Shown: positions 44,582 to 55,768 of the stretch, piece after piece
How positions within the stretch are numbered: the stretch's first letter is position 1
How the letters are laid out: every line of letters starts with the position of its first letter
NCBI RefSeq assembly: GCF_950295315.1
Contig: NC_080170.1
Coordinates: 96,438,477 to 96,502,476, forward strand
Direction: 5' to 3'
Length of the DNA stretch: 64,000 bases
Source of the DNA: Erinaceus europaeus
Taxonomy: Eukaryota > Chordata > Mammalia > Eulipotyphla > Erinaceidae
Translations under genes and position numbers: made by a program
The notes under the pieces: model-generated
The model's input: only the letters and a program-made list of their open reading frames with translations
What the model was told of the DNA's origin: nothing
The model's database searches: none

Positions 44582-44735
44582 CTGAAGTTAATTTTCTAAA
44601 TATTGGTCCAAGATGAAAGATAAGACTAACAGGAACTCCCATGTCTGAAAATTATAGAAAATAGGTGCTCCAGTTCAATCAGTCAACACACTCATCCTTA
44701 TTCTACCATTTTCTCCCTTTGTTCCAAGATTCTAA

Positions 44736-44945
44736 GGGTGATTAGTATTGAGGAACAAAATAAATCATCTTGTAAAACTTGGAGTTCTTTATAGACTGGA
44801 CAGATTAACAACCATCAAACAGACTGATAAGAAAAAGTAAAGAGAAATTTATTAATAACATATATTTCTCCTGTACACATGAGAGAGAACCAGAAAAACC
44901 AAGTCACTTATATGATTTTTAAACATAGCTTAAAATACTTTAGCT
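44736..44945 (-). mobile_element. Possible LTR remnant 1
   Basis: 'aagtaaagagaaatttattaata' followed by 'ttctcctgtacacatgagagag' is shared in order with 48520-48600. In minus sense it places AATAAA in an LTR-like R region. Family unknown. Confidence 0.35.
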
Positions 44946-44947
44946 AA

Positions 44948-45348
44948 GGGGGCCTGGGGAGACAGCACCATGGTAGTGCTACAAACTTGCATAAATAAGA
45001 CCACAGAGGTCCCAGATTCAGTTGTAGTCATGACCATATGCCAGAACCGAGCAAGGCTCATTTTTCATTTTCTTCTCTCTTTTTCTTTTCTTTTCTTTTC
45101 TTTTCTTTTCTTTTCTTTTCTTTTCTTTTCTTTTCTTTTCTTCTTTGTCATTGCTAGGATTCCATCACTCCAGGCAACTTTTTCAGATAGAAAAGGGGAG
45201 AGGCAGAGTGAGAAAGACATTATAGCACTGAAGCTTTTTCCAATTTGGTGGTGGGGGCTCAGCTTGAACCTGAACTATGCTCATGACAAAGCAGGTGCAG
45301 GATTCATGTAAGCTGTCTTGTCTGAGACCTCTTTCTCTTTAATGAAAA
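44948..45348 (+). mobile_element. SINE-E with expanded pyrimidine tract and inner SINE
   Basis: A SINE-E head (ggcctggggagacagcacc) and box B (gattcagttgtag) lead to a CT tract that has expanded as (TTTTC)n at 45080-45142. A reversed SINE with a 3' module (45145-45320: ttgctaggattccatcactcc ... ) interrupts it before the E tail (ctctttaatgaaaataaac). Confidence 0.6.
45080..45142. repeat. (TTTTC)n microsatellite
   Basis: About 12 uninterrupted pentanucleotide units grown from a SINE pyrimidine tract. Confidence 0.95.
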
Positions 45349-45598
45349 TAAACAAAGCTTAAAACTCTTAGCTAAGATAGCTATTTAAAGACTGTAGGGG
45401 ACTGCCAGGACTGTAGCCAAGGTAAGTCAAGGTAAATAACAATATGCAGATTTAAGTTCTTTCTTCTCCATTGAGAGATAAAGGGATTAGGTTGTGCTCA
45501 GAACAGTGAGGAAGGTACCTTTATAGAGAGAACTCTTCTCTCTGTATGTTCTGTCTCTTTCAAAAGCAACCTTTTCTCAAATGGATTTCTCTCTCCAT

Positions 45599-45602
<4 letters not shown>

Positions 45603-45639
<37 letters not shown>
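45603..45639. repeat. (CA)n microsatellite
   Basis: About 18 CA units, uninterrupted. Confidence 0.97.
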
Positions 45640-45641
<2 letters not shown>

Positions 45642-45681
45642 GATGTATTTGAGGATGGCAGCTTTTAGTCTTCCCACACTG

Positions 45682-45720
<39 letters not shown>

Positions 45721-45722
45721 TT
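45682..45722. repeat. (TTTA)n microsatellite
   Basis: About ten units forming the reversed tail of the adjacent SINE-A. Confidence 0.95.
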
Positions 45723-46000
45723 CCCTTTTGTTGCCCTTGTTGTTTTTTTATTGTTGTAGTTATTATAGTTGTTATTGATGTCGTTGTTGGCCAGGACAGA
45801 GAGAAATGGAGAGAGGAGGGGAAGATGGAGAGGAGGAGAGAAAGCTAGACACCTGCAGGTAACAGGTGTCACTCTTTCTCTGTCCCTTTCTATCTTCCCC
45901 TCCACTCTCAGTTTCTCTCTTTCCGCTGGGAGAAGTGGATTCCTAGTGCCAGCACCAAGCCCTAGGAATAATTTGTATAAAATAAAATAAAATAAAATAA
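45723..46000. mobile_element. Head-to-head fusion of two SINE halves
   Basis: 45723-45855 is the tail half of a SINE-A in minus orientation (cccttttgttgcccttgttg ... gacacctg). 45863-46000 is the body and 3' module of a SINE in plus orientation (caggtgtc ... gctgggagaagtggattcc). Both lack the tRNA head. The arms meet at gacacctg/caggtgtc with a 7-base spacer, giving an imperfect inverted repeat with arms of roughly 70 bases. Confidence 0.8.
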
Positions 46001-46006
46001 TAAAAT

Positions 46007-46138
46007 GGGGGTCAGGAGGTAGATAGAATAAAGGTTACGCAAACTCATGCCTGAGGCTCCAAAATCCCAGGATCAACTCCCCACACTACTGTAAGCCAAA
46101 GCTGATCAGTGTTCTGGTAAAATAAATTAATTAAATTA
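46007..46138 (+). mobile_element. SINE-E copy
   Basis: 'gggggtcaggaggtagatag', 'actcatgcctgaggctcc', box B (aggatcaactccc) and 'actgtaagccaaagctgatcagtg', ending AAATAAATTAATTAAATTAAA. Confidence 0.75.
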
Positions 46139-46324
46139 AATGAGCATAATTATACTGAAACTGAAGAAGGGTCTAATGTCAGCCAGGAGTAATATAAGGT
46201 CAAGTGAGTGGGTCCAAGGTCCAGAAATCTTCCCACCTCTCACAACTCTTCCAACCTCTGGGACCAGGGCCCTTTAAATTTCCTCCTAGAGTGATGTTAG
46301 GTTCCTCCAAGGAAAGAGCCAGGC

Positions 46325-46427
46325 CACCAGCAGGTGGGAAGGCAGGGGCTCGAACCAGGATCCTTATGCCAGTCCTTGTGCTTCCTCCCATGTGTGCTTA
46401 ACCTGCTGCTCTAGTGCCTGACTCCCA
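46325..46427 (-). mobile_element. SINE-A head fragment
   Basis: Only the tRNA-like head remains: 'gcaggtgggaaggcaggggctcgaacc' (box B reversed) to 'ctctagtgcctgactccc'. The body is missing. Confidence 0.8.
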
Positions 46428-46458
46428 GTCCACATTATAATGTGCCACTCATAAGAGT

Positions 46459-46477
46459 ATATATATATATATATATA
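46459..46477. repeat. (AT)n tract
   Basis: Short AT dinucleotide repeat. Confidence 0.9.
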
Positions 46478-46479
46478 AT

Positions 46480-47345
46480 CAACTCAGGATTCCTAGTTTT
46501 TAAAAAGTTATTATTAGTTTGTTTACATCATCCATAATGCCAACATTGGAAAAATACACAACACTTTGAAACATTTGGTCATTTAGAATTCTGTAAACAC
46601 AGTCATTTAGTATACTGAATCAACATAACACTTTACAATTCATTTTCATGCTGAGTATCATATTCACATTAGTAGGAAGACTACTCATTATTTTGCTTTT
46701 TAAGGGTATTTGTTTATTTCTACATTATAAAGTTTCATGTTTCATTCATGACTGCAGCAGAGCACAGAGCATAGTGTAAATTTGGAGTGAAATGTTAGAA
46801 AATTACATGCAGAAAATTCAAGGCAAATGGCAGTATGATGGGTTTTTTTAGGCTCATTGGGTTGCACAGAATGGAACTGCATACTATCTTATATAATGAG
46901 AGTTTATTATGGAATATATATATCTTGAGAATATTGAACAACGAGGCCATACCTGTTTAATGGATATCAGAACCAGAAATTTCTTTAGAATCCAAGACAG
47001 TTCCAGAGATCAGAGCTACAGGAATTAATGGATAGTTATTCTAATTGCCTACCATTAGAGTAGCAGGGCTGTGCTCTATGAGTCAGCTTCTGTCTGTCTA
47101 AATTCTATCCCTACTGGTCTTTTGCTTTCTTCTCACAGAGCTATAAATTGTCAGAATAGAGCAGTATAAACCCAAGAGAAACTCACTGTTAAGTACATGC
47201 TTTATTTTACTTTTTAATTGAATATGAATTTCTTCAAAGGAGCTATTGTATTTTCCAGTTTGCTGCATGCTATCCAGAAGCCCCTTCTGCTGAAGGGTGA
47301 GATATTCCTTTCTGAGGGAGGGATTTAAGTAGAACATAAACACCT
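46480..47345. other. Unassigned intergenic sequence
   Basis: No repeat or exon recognised. Confidence 0.4.
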
Positions 47346-47347
47346 TT

Positions 47348-47495
47348 TACCTCCCTCTCTGTCTTCCCCTCCTCTCTCCATTTATCTCTGTCCTATCCAG
47401 CAACAACAACATCAATAACCCCAACAATGTTAAACAACAAGGGCAATAAAAGGTAAAATAAATAAATAAATATTTAAAAATTTTTTAAAGATTAT
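47348..47495 (+). mobile_element. SINE-A, 5'-truncated
   Basis: Starts in the CT body (cctccctctctgtcttccc), then 'ctgtcctatccagcaacaacaac', (AAC)n, 'aacaacaagggcaataaaagg' and an AATAAATAAATAAAT tail. The tRNA head is absent. Confidence 0.85.
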
Positions 47496-47611
47496 AAGAT
47501 TACAAGGACATAGTTTTGTACTGCATATATCAAAGCTCTCTTCACACACTTGGTTCCCCTACCCTTCAATACATACATAGTTCTCCCAATGAGTTAAAAG
47601 ACAGTTTACTA

Positions 47612-47612
47612 C

Positions 47613-47663
<51 letters not shown>

Positions 47664-47682
47664 CTTTCTTTCTTTCTTTCTT

Positions 47683-47741
<59 letters not shown>

Positions 47742-47815
47742 TCCTTCCTTCCTTCCTTCCTTCCTTCCTTTCTTCCTTTCTTCCTTCCTTCCTTTCTTCC
47801 TTCCTTCCTTCCTTT
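47612..47815. repeat. Compound CTTT / CT / CCTT microsatellite
   Basis: About 200 bases of pure pyrimidine on this strand, in three blocks: (CTTT)n, (CT)n and (CCTT)n. It produces long spurious open frames of Ser/Leu/Phe on plus and Arg/Glu/Lys on minus. It could adopt triplex DNA in vitro. Confidence 0.97.
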
Positions 47816-48435
47816 GATTTTTCAAATGCTTGTGTGTTTCAGTGGAACTGGTAGTAACTATACTTAGTGAAGTAAGTAAGGAGATGAACGTATTTGTGAA
47901 ATGTAGGTAACGACCACTATTTTATTGATATACTTTGGACATTAGTTCTAGTTCATCCATTAGTACACAGCCACATTACCTAAAATGAACATACAAAACA
48001 CTGATCAATCTGAACTTATCTAGATTTGGGTACAGAACCAGCTCTTCTATATTTCCTTCATAATGGGTCTTATTAGCAATTTTCCTTTGTAACAGAGTTG
48101 CTCAGGACCATCATGAAGAGGGGTGGGAGTATAGACTTGAGTCCCTTAGATCATCCTTCTATTTTTTGGGTTGGCTTCAGCTTTTCATTGCTGGAATTAA
48201 AGTCAACTCAGTTTATTATATTCTGGCCATCTTCCCTAAAGACTATACCAGACACTGTAAATCCAGTACATTTAGAGTTGACTTGATAATACTTATGCCA
48301 AGTAAATGTTTAGAGAATTAAAAAGAAGTAAAAATAATGGGATGCTTGATAAGCCAGGTAACAAATGGACAGTCTGGGTTCAGAATTACCCAGGCCCTGG
48401 AGTAGTTTCATAATCTTAATTTAATCTGTGCTTTT
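47816..48435. other. Unassigned intergenic sequence
   Basis: No repeat or exon recognised. Confidence 0.4.
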
Positions 48436-48439
48436 TGCT

Positions 48440-48940
48440 GGAGTGAAAAGAAACCATCCTTTACCCCTCTGGCTCCTTCAAGGCTGGGCAAATAATCAAA
48501 GAAGCATGAAGTAAACTTGGGGAAAAAATAAAGAGAAATTTATTAACAACACATGAACATTCTGCACACATAGGAGAGCCAGCAAAGCTGAGGAATTCAT
48601 CCACATGGGCTCAGGCACTGGCCTAAAATTTATATTTTAATGCAGAGGACCCTGAGATGAGAAGAGGATGATCATGTTAAAATGACTCAAGTTCTACCTT
48701 CCCCAAAGAGAGTCATTAAGAGGTAGGACAGCACCAGGTCTAAATTCCCATCTCCTGAAATATGAGCCAAGTCACATTAGATGGCACTGAACCTGGTGGC
48801 ATGCCCTCTCTTTCCAAGGTCCACATCCTCTCTAGGAGGAATCTTTATCTCAATGACTGTCTTCATTTTGATGCTATTATGCAGTCCCTTACCACAAAAT
48901 TAACCCTTTGACAAAGACATATTTTGGGGTGACATATTTT
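48440..48940 (-). mobile_element. Possible LTR remnant 2
   Basis: Contains 'aataaagagaaatttattaac' and 'ttctgcacacataggagag', in the same order as 44775-44890. The remainder (ctcctgaaatatgagccaag, cttaccacaaaattaacc) has LTR/internal-like character but I cannot name a family. Confidence 0.35.
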
Positions 48941-48944
48941 TGTT

Positions 48945-50095
48945 TTCTTACATTCTTTTCCCCCCTTCATATGTTTATATTGATGATTGCAAGAAATAAC
49001 TATATGCATATATATTTACATACATATCACTTAATATAGTTGTTTTTATGCCTCACACACAGTAGTGTTGGCTGCTGCTATTATCTAATTTGAAAGCTGA
49101 ATATCATACAGCAGGCAGTCAGATCATTCATACTTCTTTCTCTTAGCTACTTGAGCAGTAGATATATTTAACATTTATCTCAAACCTGAATGGAATAGTT
49201 AGAACTTACAAAGCTTTACTTTGACTCTACTAATATTTTCTTTGATTATTCTCAGTCTATGCTGCCCTTTTATTACTGTCTAACCATACTTGCAATCATG
49301 TTACTTATAAAAGGTAAAAATTCAACATTTAAGTTGTCATTCCCTCTGGGAACTTGCATTAACAGCTCAGTTTTGGCAGAAGTGTTTCAAAATACATACT
49401 GCTACCTACAGAGTTTCAGAAATACATATTGTGCTTAATTGTCTTCATGATGAAAACTTTCTGAACATGGTTGATATCTTTACCTGCAATGCAAAGTATT
49501 TCCAGGAACATTCCTTATGCACAGTATTTTAACAAGATGCTGTTTTATTATTACTCTAGAGTCGTATAGGCTTCTAATAGTCGTGAAACCATTATACCAA
49601 AATTTCTAGTTCAAAAAGGTATTGTTCTACTTCTTTGTTCTCATGCTATTAGTATATTTTTCTGTTTTTAATGTTATGTCCATTTCATATTGGCAAGATC
49701 TAGTATTTCCTTGGGAATATGACTTTATTAATTTACTATGTGCTCTGCTAAATTCCTTGTATTTCTCTAAAGTGATTGATTTTTATACTAGACATTTTCT
49801 TGGTTATCAATTTATATAAATTTAAATTTTATTTTCCTTCTTTTGTACTTCTTTAAGTTAAAGCATCGAAAGGATATGTTCTTATGAATAGAATCAGTGG
49901 TAACTGTATGCTTTGTATAACTTAAAGAACATTAACAATACTCTTCTAAACCAAATTTAATATCATATTTTCCCCACACACTTACCAAGGAAGTAGATGT
50001 CTTGTTTGAACATTTTTAAAGCTAATAAGGCAAAAATGTATACCACAAGTAGCAATTCCCCCCCAAAGTAAATGAATGAATTGATAAACAGCTGT
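48945..50095. other. SINE-poor intergenic sequence
   Basis: AT-rich, with no repeat or exon recognised. Confidence 0.4.
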
Positions 50096-50099
50096 GCAT

Positions 50100-50370
50100 T
50101 AGGAGCATGTTGGTGGCATATCCAGTAGAGTGCATGCATTACTATGCAAGAAGACCCAGATTTAATACCCCCTCCCTTTCCCCACCGACAGAAGTGAAGC
50201 TTAGTAAGTGGTGTAGCAATACTACAGGGGTCTCTCCTTTTTCTATGTCTCTCTTCCTCTATGTCTGTCTTTTTCTCTGTCTGTCAAAATCAAAAGGGAA
50301 ATAATTTGCCATGGGGAGAGCAATGAAGTTGTCCTGTTGTTACTGAGTCCCAGTGGTAAATCTGGGGTGG
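50100..50370 (+). mobile_element. Old SINE with 3' module
   Basis: Head 'catgttggtggcatatccag', weak box B, 'gaagtgaagcttagtaag', CT body, and a module trace 'ttactgagtcccagtgg'. Confidence 0.6.
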
Positions 50371-50504
50371 GGGTGTGGAGAAAAAGCTGTGCATTCAAAT
50401 AGATGTTTCTGAACCAAATACAGGACACTTTCATTTTATTTTTGTTCTGGTTGATATATAAAAATAAGTTGAAATGGGAAAAATGATTATGGGTTACCTT
50501 TTGT

Positions 50505-50730
50505 TTTGTTGTCTCTGAGGCTTCAGTGCTCTGAGCATTTTTATATCTTGTAAGAGATAAACAAACTCAGAAAGAGAGAGAGAAAAAAGAGAGAGAGAGA
50601 GGGACAGGAAAAGATACCACAGCACTGAAATTTACCCTAGTGCCTTGGAAAACTGGGGGCTGCAACTTGGGTGGCACCCATTACTGTGCAAGTACCTCCC
50701 ATCTGTGAACTATCTCACAGCTCCAGCTGG
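50505..50730 (-). mobile_element. SINE-F-like copy with module, minus
   Basis: 'gtctctgaggcttcagtgctctgagc' at left, GA run, then 'gggggctgcaacttggg' and head 'gaactatctcacagctccagc'. Diverged. Confidence 0.6.
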
Positions 50731-50734
50731 GTAC

Positions 50735-52060
50735 CTTATCACTGGGACACTGAACATTACTTAAGAAACCCCTCTAGAGTCTGATTCTGTATGAATGTGT
50801 TCTTTCATTGTCTGACTATTTTGAAACCCTCTAGAGATAATCTGTGAAGAGAAGATAGTGATACAAAGTTTCTAGATGCTCTAGTGGATTTTGGGTGGTA
50901 GATTAAAAAATCAATTTCATCCCCATGGTAGAAAAATTAGCAAATTTACCTCAGCTACCTTTAATGTCATATGTGTACCATTTTTATATTCTCTCTGTAA
51001 AATATGTAACTTTGTCTTTAAGATCTGTGCAGTTCTCATTTGAACAGGTTTTAAATTGTACATGTTTCATAAATAATGAGTGAGATAAAAATTAGTTAAG
51101 TAAAATCATTAACACCTTCCTGTTTTCTGTTTTATGTGTAAAGCTCTGGCCTACAATTTTGTTCACCTATCTAAAGCGGTCTGTACATCTTCCGTCTTAA
51201 CTGACTCTTCAGCACTTGGATCAATGTACATTATCTTAATGAAATGTTTTCTGAACTGTTGATAGCAGGGTGCTTAGTATGCAGTCCTTACCTATAAATT
51301 AATTGGCCTATGGATACTCATATTCAACAAGGTCCTAGAGAGTAAACTTGGGAATCTGTTTTTTGCTCTGGTTCCCCCCTCTGCTTTTTTTGTTTCTCTT
51401 CATAGCTTCCAGCTGAGGCTTTAATATTGTCCTGGCTCCTTACCTATTCTTGGGGACTGCAGTGGTAGAATTTACTGAGTGGTACAGTCTCAACTGGGAA
51501 ATCCATAATTCAGTCAGTTACTTATTTAATTCGGTTAGTTATCAGATCCCAGATTTGAACTTCAGCATATAAAATCACTTCTACTTTTTTGTTCTAGGTC
51601 TATATGTCTTAAATAGCTATTAGCTGGTACTTTATGGAAAAAAAAACTTTACTAATAATAAAAATAATAATTTACTTTTTACTTATGACATGTACTCTCA
51701 AAAGCAGAGGAAAACTCTTTGGAGGAAAAAGAAATATAATTGTGTACCATGCTTAATCATTGTGAGATGATGCATTATTTTCTTTCACCAATACCTGATT
51801 TTCAAAATCAAAGTCTTCTATTCCTCCCCATGGAATTTCATTATCAGCTTATAGGTAGATCATTGTTCTTCCATGCACTGCACCAACGAGAGGCTCCATG
51901 AATAATGGGGATGTGCTATGGTCACTTTCTTATCTTCTCTGTTGCTTACTCTACCCCACCCCCATTTTCATATCTTTCTGTATGAATTTGAATAAGAAAA
52001 AAAATATGCCAGAATCCATGGAATAATACAGAAATGATGCCCTGCAAACAAACTAACAAA
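50735..52060. other. SINE-poor intergenic sequence
   Basis: No repeat or exon recognised. Confidence 0.4.
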
Positions 52061-52066
52061 AATGAG

Positions 52067-52250
52067 GGTCTGGGAGATAATACCAATAATACCATGGTTA
52101 TGTATCAGACTTTTATGCTTGAGGATCTGAGGTTCTGAGGCTCCCAGGTTCAGTCCCCTGTACCATCATAAAATAGAGCTGCACAGTGCTTTGGCAAGAA
52201 AGTATATTTGGCAAGAAAGAGAGAGTAAGGAGGAAGAAAGAAAATAGAAG
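52067..52250 (+). mobile_element. SINE-E copy
   Basis: 'gggtctgggagataatacc', 'acttttatgcttgaggatctgagg', box B (aggttcagtcccc), 'accatcataaaatagagctgc' and GA-rich tail. Confidence 0.75.
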
Positions 52251-52569
52251 TTTAGAATTAGCCTACTGTAGAGTATCAAATATTTTATAATTTGAGAAAT
52301 ATCATTAAAACAGTCTCTTATTTTCTAGAAATTACAAGAAAATAAGTTTGTCTCAATGAAGATATGTTATGCATGTATTCTTTATCTTGAGGGAACTTGT
52401 GATTTGGCTGTATCTTTTGTAGGGTATAGTCCTGAGACAATTACATTACAAACATTTGTTTCTCTTCTGGTCACTAAGAAGACTTTTATTTGAAGAAATG
52501 GCTAATGTTATAATCTGAATTCTACTAATTAAGTCATTCTCTATTCTTGAGGTATAAGGTCATGTATTT

Positions 52570-52735
52570 GTTTTTTAAAAATAAATATTATTTATATATT
52601 TATTTATTATTATTTATTTAAACCAGAGCACTGCTCAGTTCTGGCTTATGGTGGTACAGGGGATTGAACCTGGGACCTTGGAGCCTCAGGCATGAAAGTC
52701 TCTTTGTGTAACCATTACGCTATCTACCCCTGCCC
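52570..52735 (-). mobile_element. SINE-E, minus, with target duplication
   Basis: Best-preserved SINE-E: reversed tail (TTTATTTATTATTATTTATTT), 'gagcactgctcagttctggc', box B reversed (gggattgaacctggg), 'cctcaggcatgaaagtc' and head end 'atctacccctgccc'. Flanks aggtcatgtatt at 52557-52568 and 52736-52747 are a perfect duplication. Confidence 0.88.
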
Positions 52736-52749
52736 AGGTCATGTATTCT

Positions 52750-54115
52750 TAGGGTAAGGGCTGTTCTTAGAAAGAGCTTATGCTGTTTGAAGATTTGGAA
52801 CTAGTTGAGAGTCTTACATAAATTGTATGTTTGAATGAAAAGCCCTGGAAAATAGCATATCCCTGAAAGTGATATATGATAAATCTTTGAAATTAAATTT
52901 TTCTCTCAGGTGTGTTCCAAGGGCATCTGCTGGTTGTTTTTTTTTTAAATATCTGTAAGGGTAGTTCCAGGGAGGTATATACGGTAAAAAGGCACATTGT
53001 CAAGTAAATTTTAACTGTGAATATCCAGTGTACTAGGTGAGGAATAATTTCTACACCCAAAAGTTTACACAGAATTCTATGGAATCTCAGGAGAGTTTGA
53101 TTAACTGTAGCATGATTTCAGTTGAGCCAGTGGGGAAAGGGGGGGGGGAGATACCTATGTATGTATTAAACTTTCTGTCCTGAAAAGTTTATACTTTATT
53201 CCTCTCTGGCTTATATATACAAAATATATTGCTTTCAAATTCAGAATGTGTTTCATAGCTGTTCTCTTATATAAAAGACTGAGTACTGACTTCCATGAAT
53301 AAGATTTGAGGTTTTATTCCTAATTTGCATATGCCAGAGTTGTGCTATGTTGTGGTCTCTCTCATAAAAATAAAAAATAAAAGGTCTTTAAAAAAATAGC
53401 CTTTAGGAAAACTAATTCTATGCACTGCAAAAAGCTTATTCTACTTTATAATGTTGCTGTTCACTTCCTCCCATTCTATTGGGAAGAAAAGAATTTATAT
53501 GAATTTGGGATATATTATTCAACCCTCATGAGACTGGTCAAATGAGTTCATAGTCCTTTAGGAAATAAGAGTACAGTGTAGTTGAAAAGCAAGGCAACAA
53601 AGTTATGAAACAATATGCATGCAAATTTTGTAGGGAGATCTAGAAGGTGATTTCCTAACACACCATTATTAAACATAGCATTTTGTATTATAGCTTTCAT
53701 TTTGTTCTTTGTAGATTAATGAAAATTGAGTAAAATTGAAAAGTAAACTTCCCCTTATTTTTAAGAACATATTTGTATAATAAAGCAAAAACATCCTATA
53801 TATTTATATAGGATAAGATAGGGTTAACCCCACCTAGAACAAATAAGAAATGATAGTATTGATACTGACCTTTCAGTTCTTGAAATTCCTATATTTAAGT
53901 AATAGTTAGGATTATATTTCAGTAGCTTTGAAAAGAAGGATCAGCTCTCTAGAGAATTAATAAAAATAAAATACCAAATTAACCTACATTCAACCATATT
54001 TTTCTGGAATTCACATTATCTGTTGTATTGCAAACAAATGAACAAATGAGCTGGAAATCAGAAATTAAACACATCATCTTCAAAAGAAGATCCAGCAAGG
54101 GAACACAAAGAAGAA
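52750..54115. other. Mostly unassigned sequence; faint SINE tail at 53280-53390
   Basis: 'atgccagagttgtgctatg' then 'ctctctcataaaaataaaaaataaaa' near 53330-53390 looks like the end of a SINE-E-type copy. The rest shows no repeat or exon. Confidence 0.4.
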
Positions 54116-54119
54116 AAAT

Positions 54120-54325
54120 GAACATTTGTTGATAACCTACCTTATGCTATAGTAAGTGCCAGCCATTTTGAATTCCAATGTCATTTAACAATCCCCCTAA
54201 TTTTATGGAATATGTATCATAATTTCTATTTGAGAAGAGGCAGTTTAGAGACTATAAATGTGTGACCTCATGTCACATAGCTAGTCAACAATGAAGTCAA
54301 TTCCAAGTCTCAATGATGGCGAAGA
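54120..54325 (-). mobile_element. MIR element
   Basis: In plus sense the blocks 'ttgttgataacctaccttatgct', 'taattttatggaatatgtat', 'agaagaggcagtttagagact' and 'cacatagctagtcaacaatg' follow the order of a reversed MIR. It is an ancient pan-mammalian SINE. Confidence 0.75.
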
Positions 54326-54376
54326 GGACAGGCTTTAGTATATCATGACATCGTGCCAAAGGAGCATCTGATTCTG

Positions 54377-54466
54377 ATTAGACACCAGTATATGTATACT
54401 GGTGTCTAATATATACATGTGTGTGTCTAATAAATATATATAATTCATATATATATATATGAATTA
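54377..54466. repeat. Cluster of two perfect palindromes
   Basis: attagacaccagtata at 54377-54392 pairs exactly with 54395-54410 across a two-base spacer (34 bp in all). A second palindrome of 26 bp, taattcatatata and its complement, spans 54441-54466. A partial repeat 'gtgtctaata' links them. Confidence 0.88.
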
Positions 54467-54469
54467 CTT

Positions 54470-55605
54470 TAATTTCACAGAATTAGATATGGCAACTTCC
54501 TATCGCTTTTGTAAGGTAATTATTCCTGATGTTTATGGGCAAGTTTTCTTGTGTCTACTGGGATTAATATTCTTTTAACTTCACTAACCTCAAAGGATTC
54601 TTGGCTGCTTCTGAGAATCTAAGTGAGTTTGAGTTGAACACACTTCTTTTGATCTATCCAGCATTAATACAAATCACTCATCTTGAAAGATCAATAGTTA
54701 TTGGCTTTCTTTGCGTTTCCCAAGTCTGTGCTTTATGATTAACTAACGTGATTTGTTAACACAGCACAACGAAAATGATGTGAAATGACACCAGAGAATC
54801 ATGAGTGATGGCCAAGTAACTTGTCAATTATGGGAAGATTTTTCTTCTCAGTATGTCAGGAAAAGAGATGTCACCTTTCATGTCAGATAAATAAAATCAT
54901 GCTGGCTTGAAAAGTAGTCATCATAACTAAGCATTACTGAGCCATCATTGCCAACACAGTCTCTTATATGGACTGAATATAATGTTTCTTGTCTTTTTAG
55001 TTTGGTGGGAAAGAACCTAAATAACACCTTCCATCCCAATTAAAGAGGCAATAATGTGTTCACATAAATTCCTCTCATTTGAAGATTTAGTGAAACTATT
55101 AACACATGCAAATACTTGTGTAAAGTAGCTCAGGCTTTCTTCACAAAAGGCAGTTTTCTGATAAGTTTTCACAGAGGGTTTCTCTTAAAGCAGAATTCCT
55201 TGCTTTCTTGTCTACAGACTTTACTTATATAATGGCTCATTCATTTCAAATGGTCATAAATACTTATTCTTAGATTTAAAGATAGTATGTTCTTTATAGT
55301 ACACATAACATTCCAGAGCCAGGGTAAGTTTTGTCCATAACATCTATAAATATTAAAGGCTTATGTATATATATATATTAATAAATTTAGCCTTTTATGT
55401 AAATCCATTACAAACAAAAATAATAATCTCATTTCACATAGTTTTTATTTCTGTCACTTATTCATGTTTTCATTCATCTAAAACATAATAACTAGGTACC
55501 AGCATGCATCTATCACTGCTCCAGTCAATAGGAGTCCAAATAGAACAGAGCCCTGTATGTTAGAGTTTCTCTCAAACTCCACTTAGAGAATTAGCTATAC
55601 AAAAA
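54470..55605. other. Unassigned, non-repetitive sequence
   Basis: No SINE, L1 or exon recognised in about 1.1 kb. Confidence 0.4.
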
Positions 55606-55614
55606 ATAATTACA

Positions 55615-55768
55615 GTGGCCCAGGTGGTGGCACAGTGGATAAAGTGTTGGTCCCTCAAGCATGAGGTCCTGAGTTCAATCCCCAGAGTACATATACCAGA
55701 GTGATATCTGGCTCTTTCTTTCTCTTCTCCTATCCCTCTCATCAATCAATTAAAAAAAATACATTTTT
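55615..55768 (+). mobile_element. SINE-C
   Basis: Head 'ggcccaggtggtggcacagtgg' 'ataaagtg', box B (agttcaatcccc), 'ataccagagtgatatctgg', CT body and tail 'atcaatcaattaaaaaaaat'. Confidence 0.88.

Noticed and set aside
45080..45142. Regular repeat array examined as a possible CRISPR-like array
   Set aside because: It is a simple TTTTC microsatellite without spacers, and the sequence is clearly mammalian.
47516..47854. 112-codon frame rich in Ser/Leu/Phe and an 88-codon frame rich in Arg/Glu/Lys on the other strand
   Set aside because: Both are translations of the pure pyrimidine microsatellite at 47612-47815.
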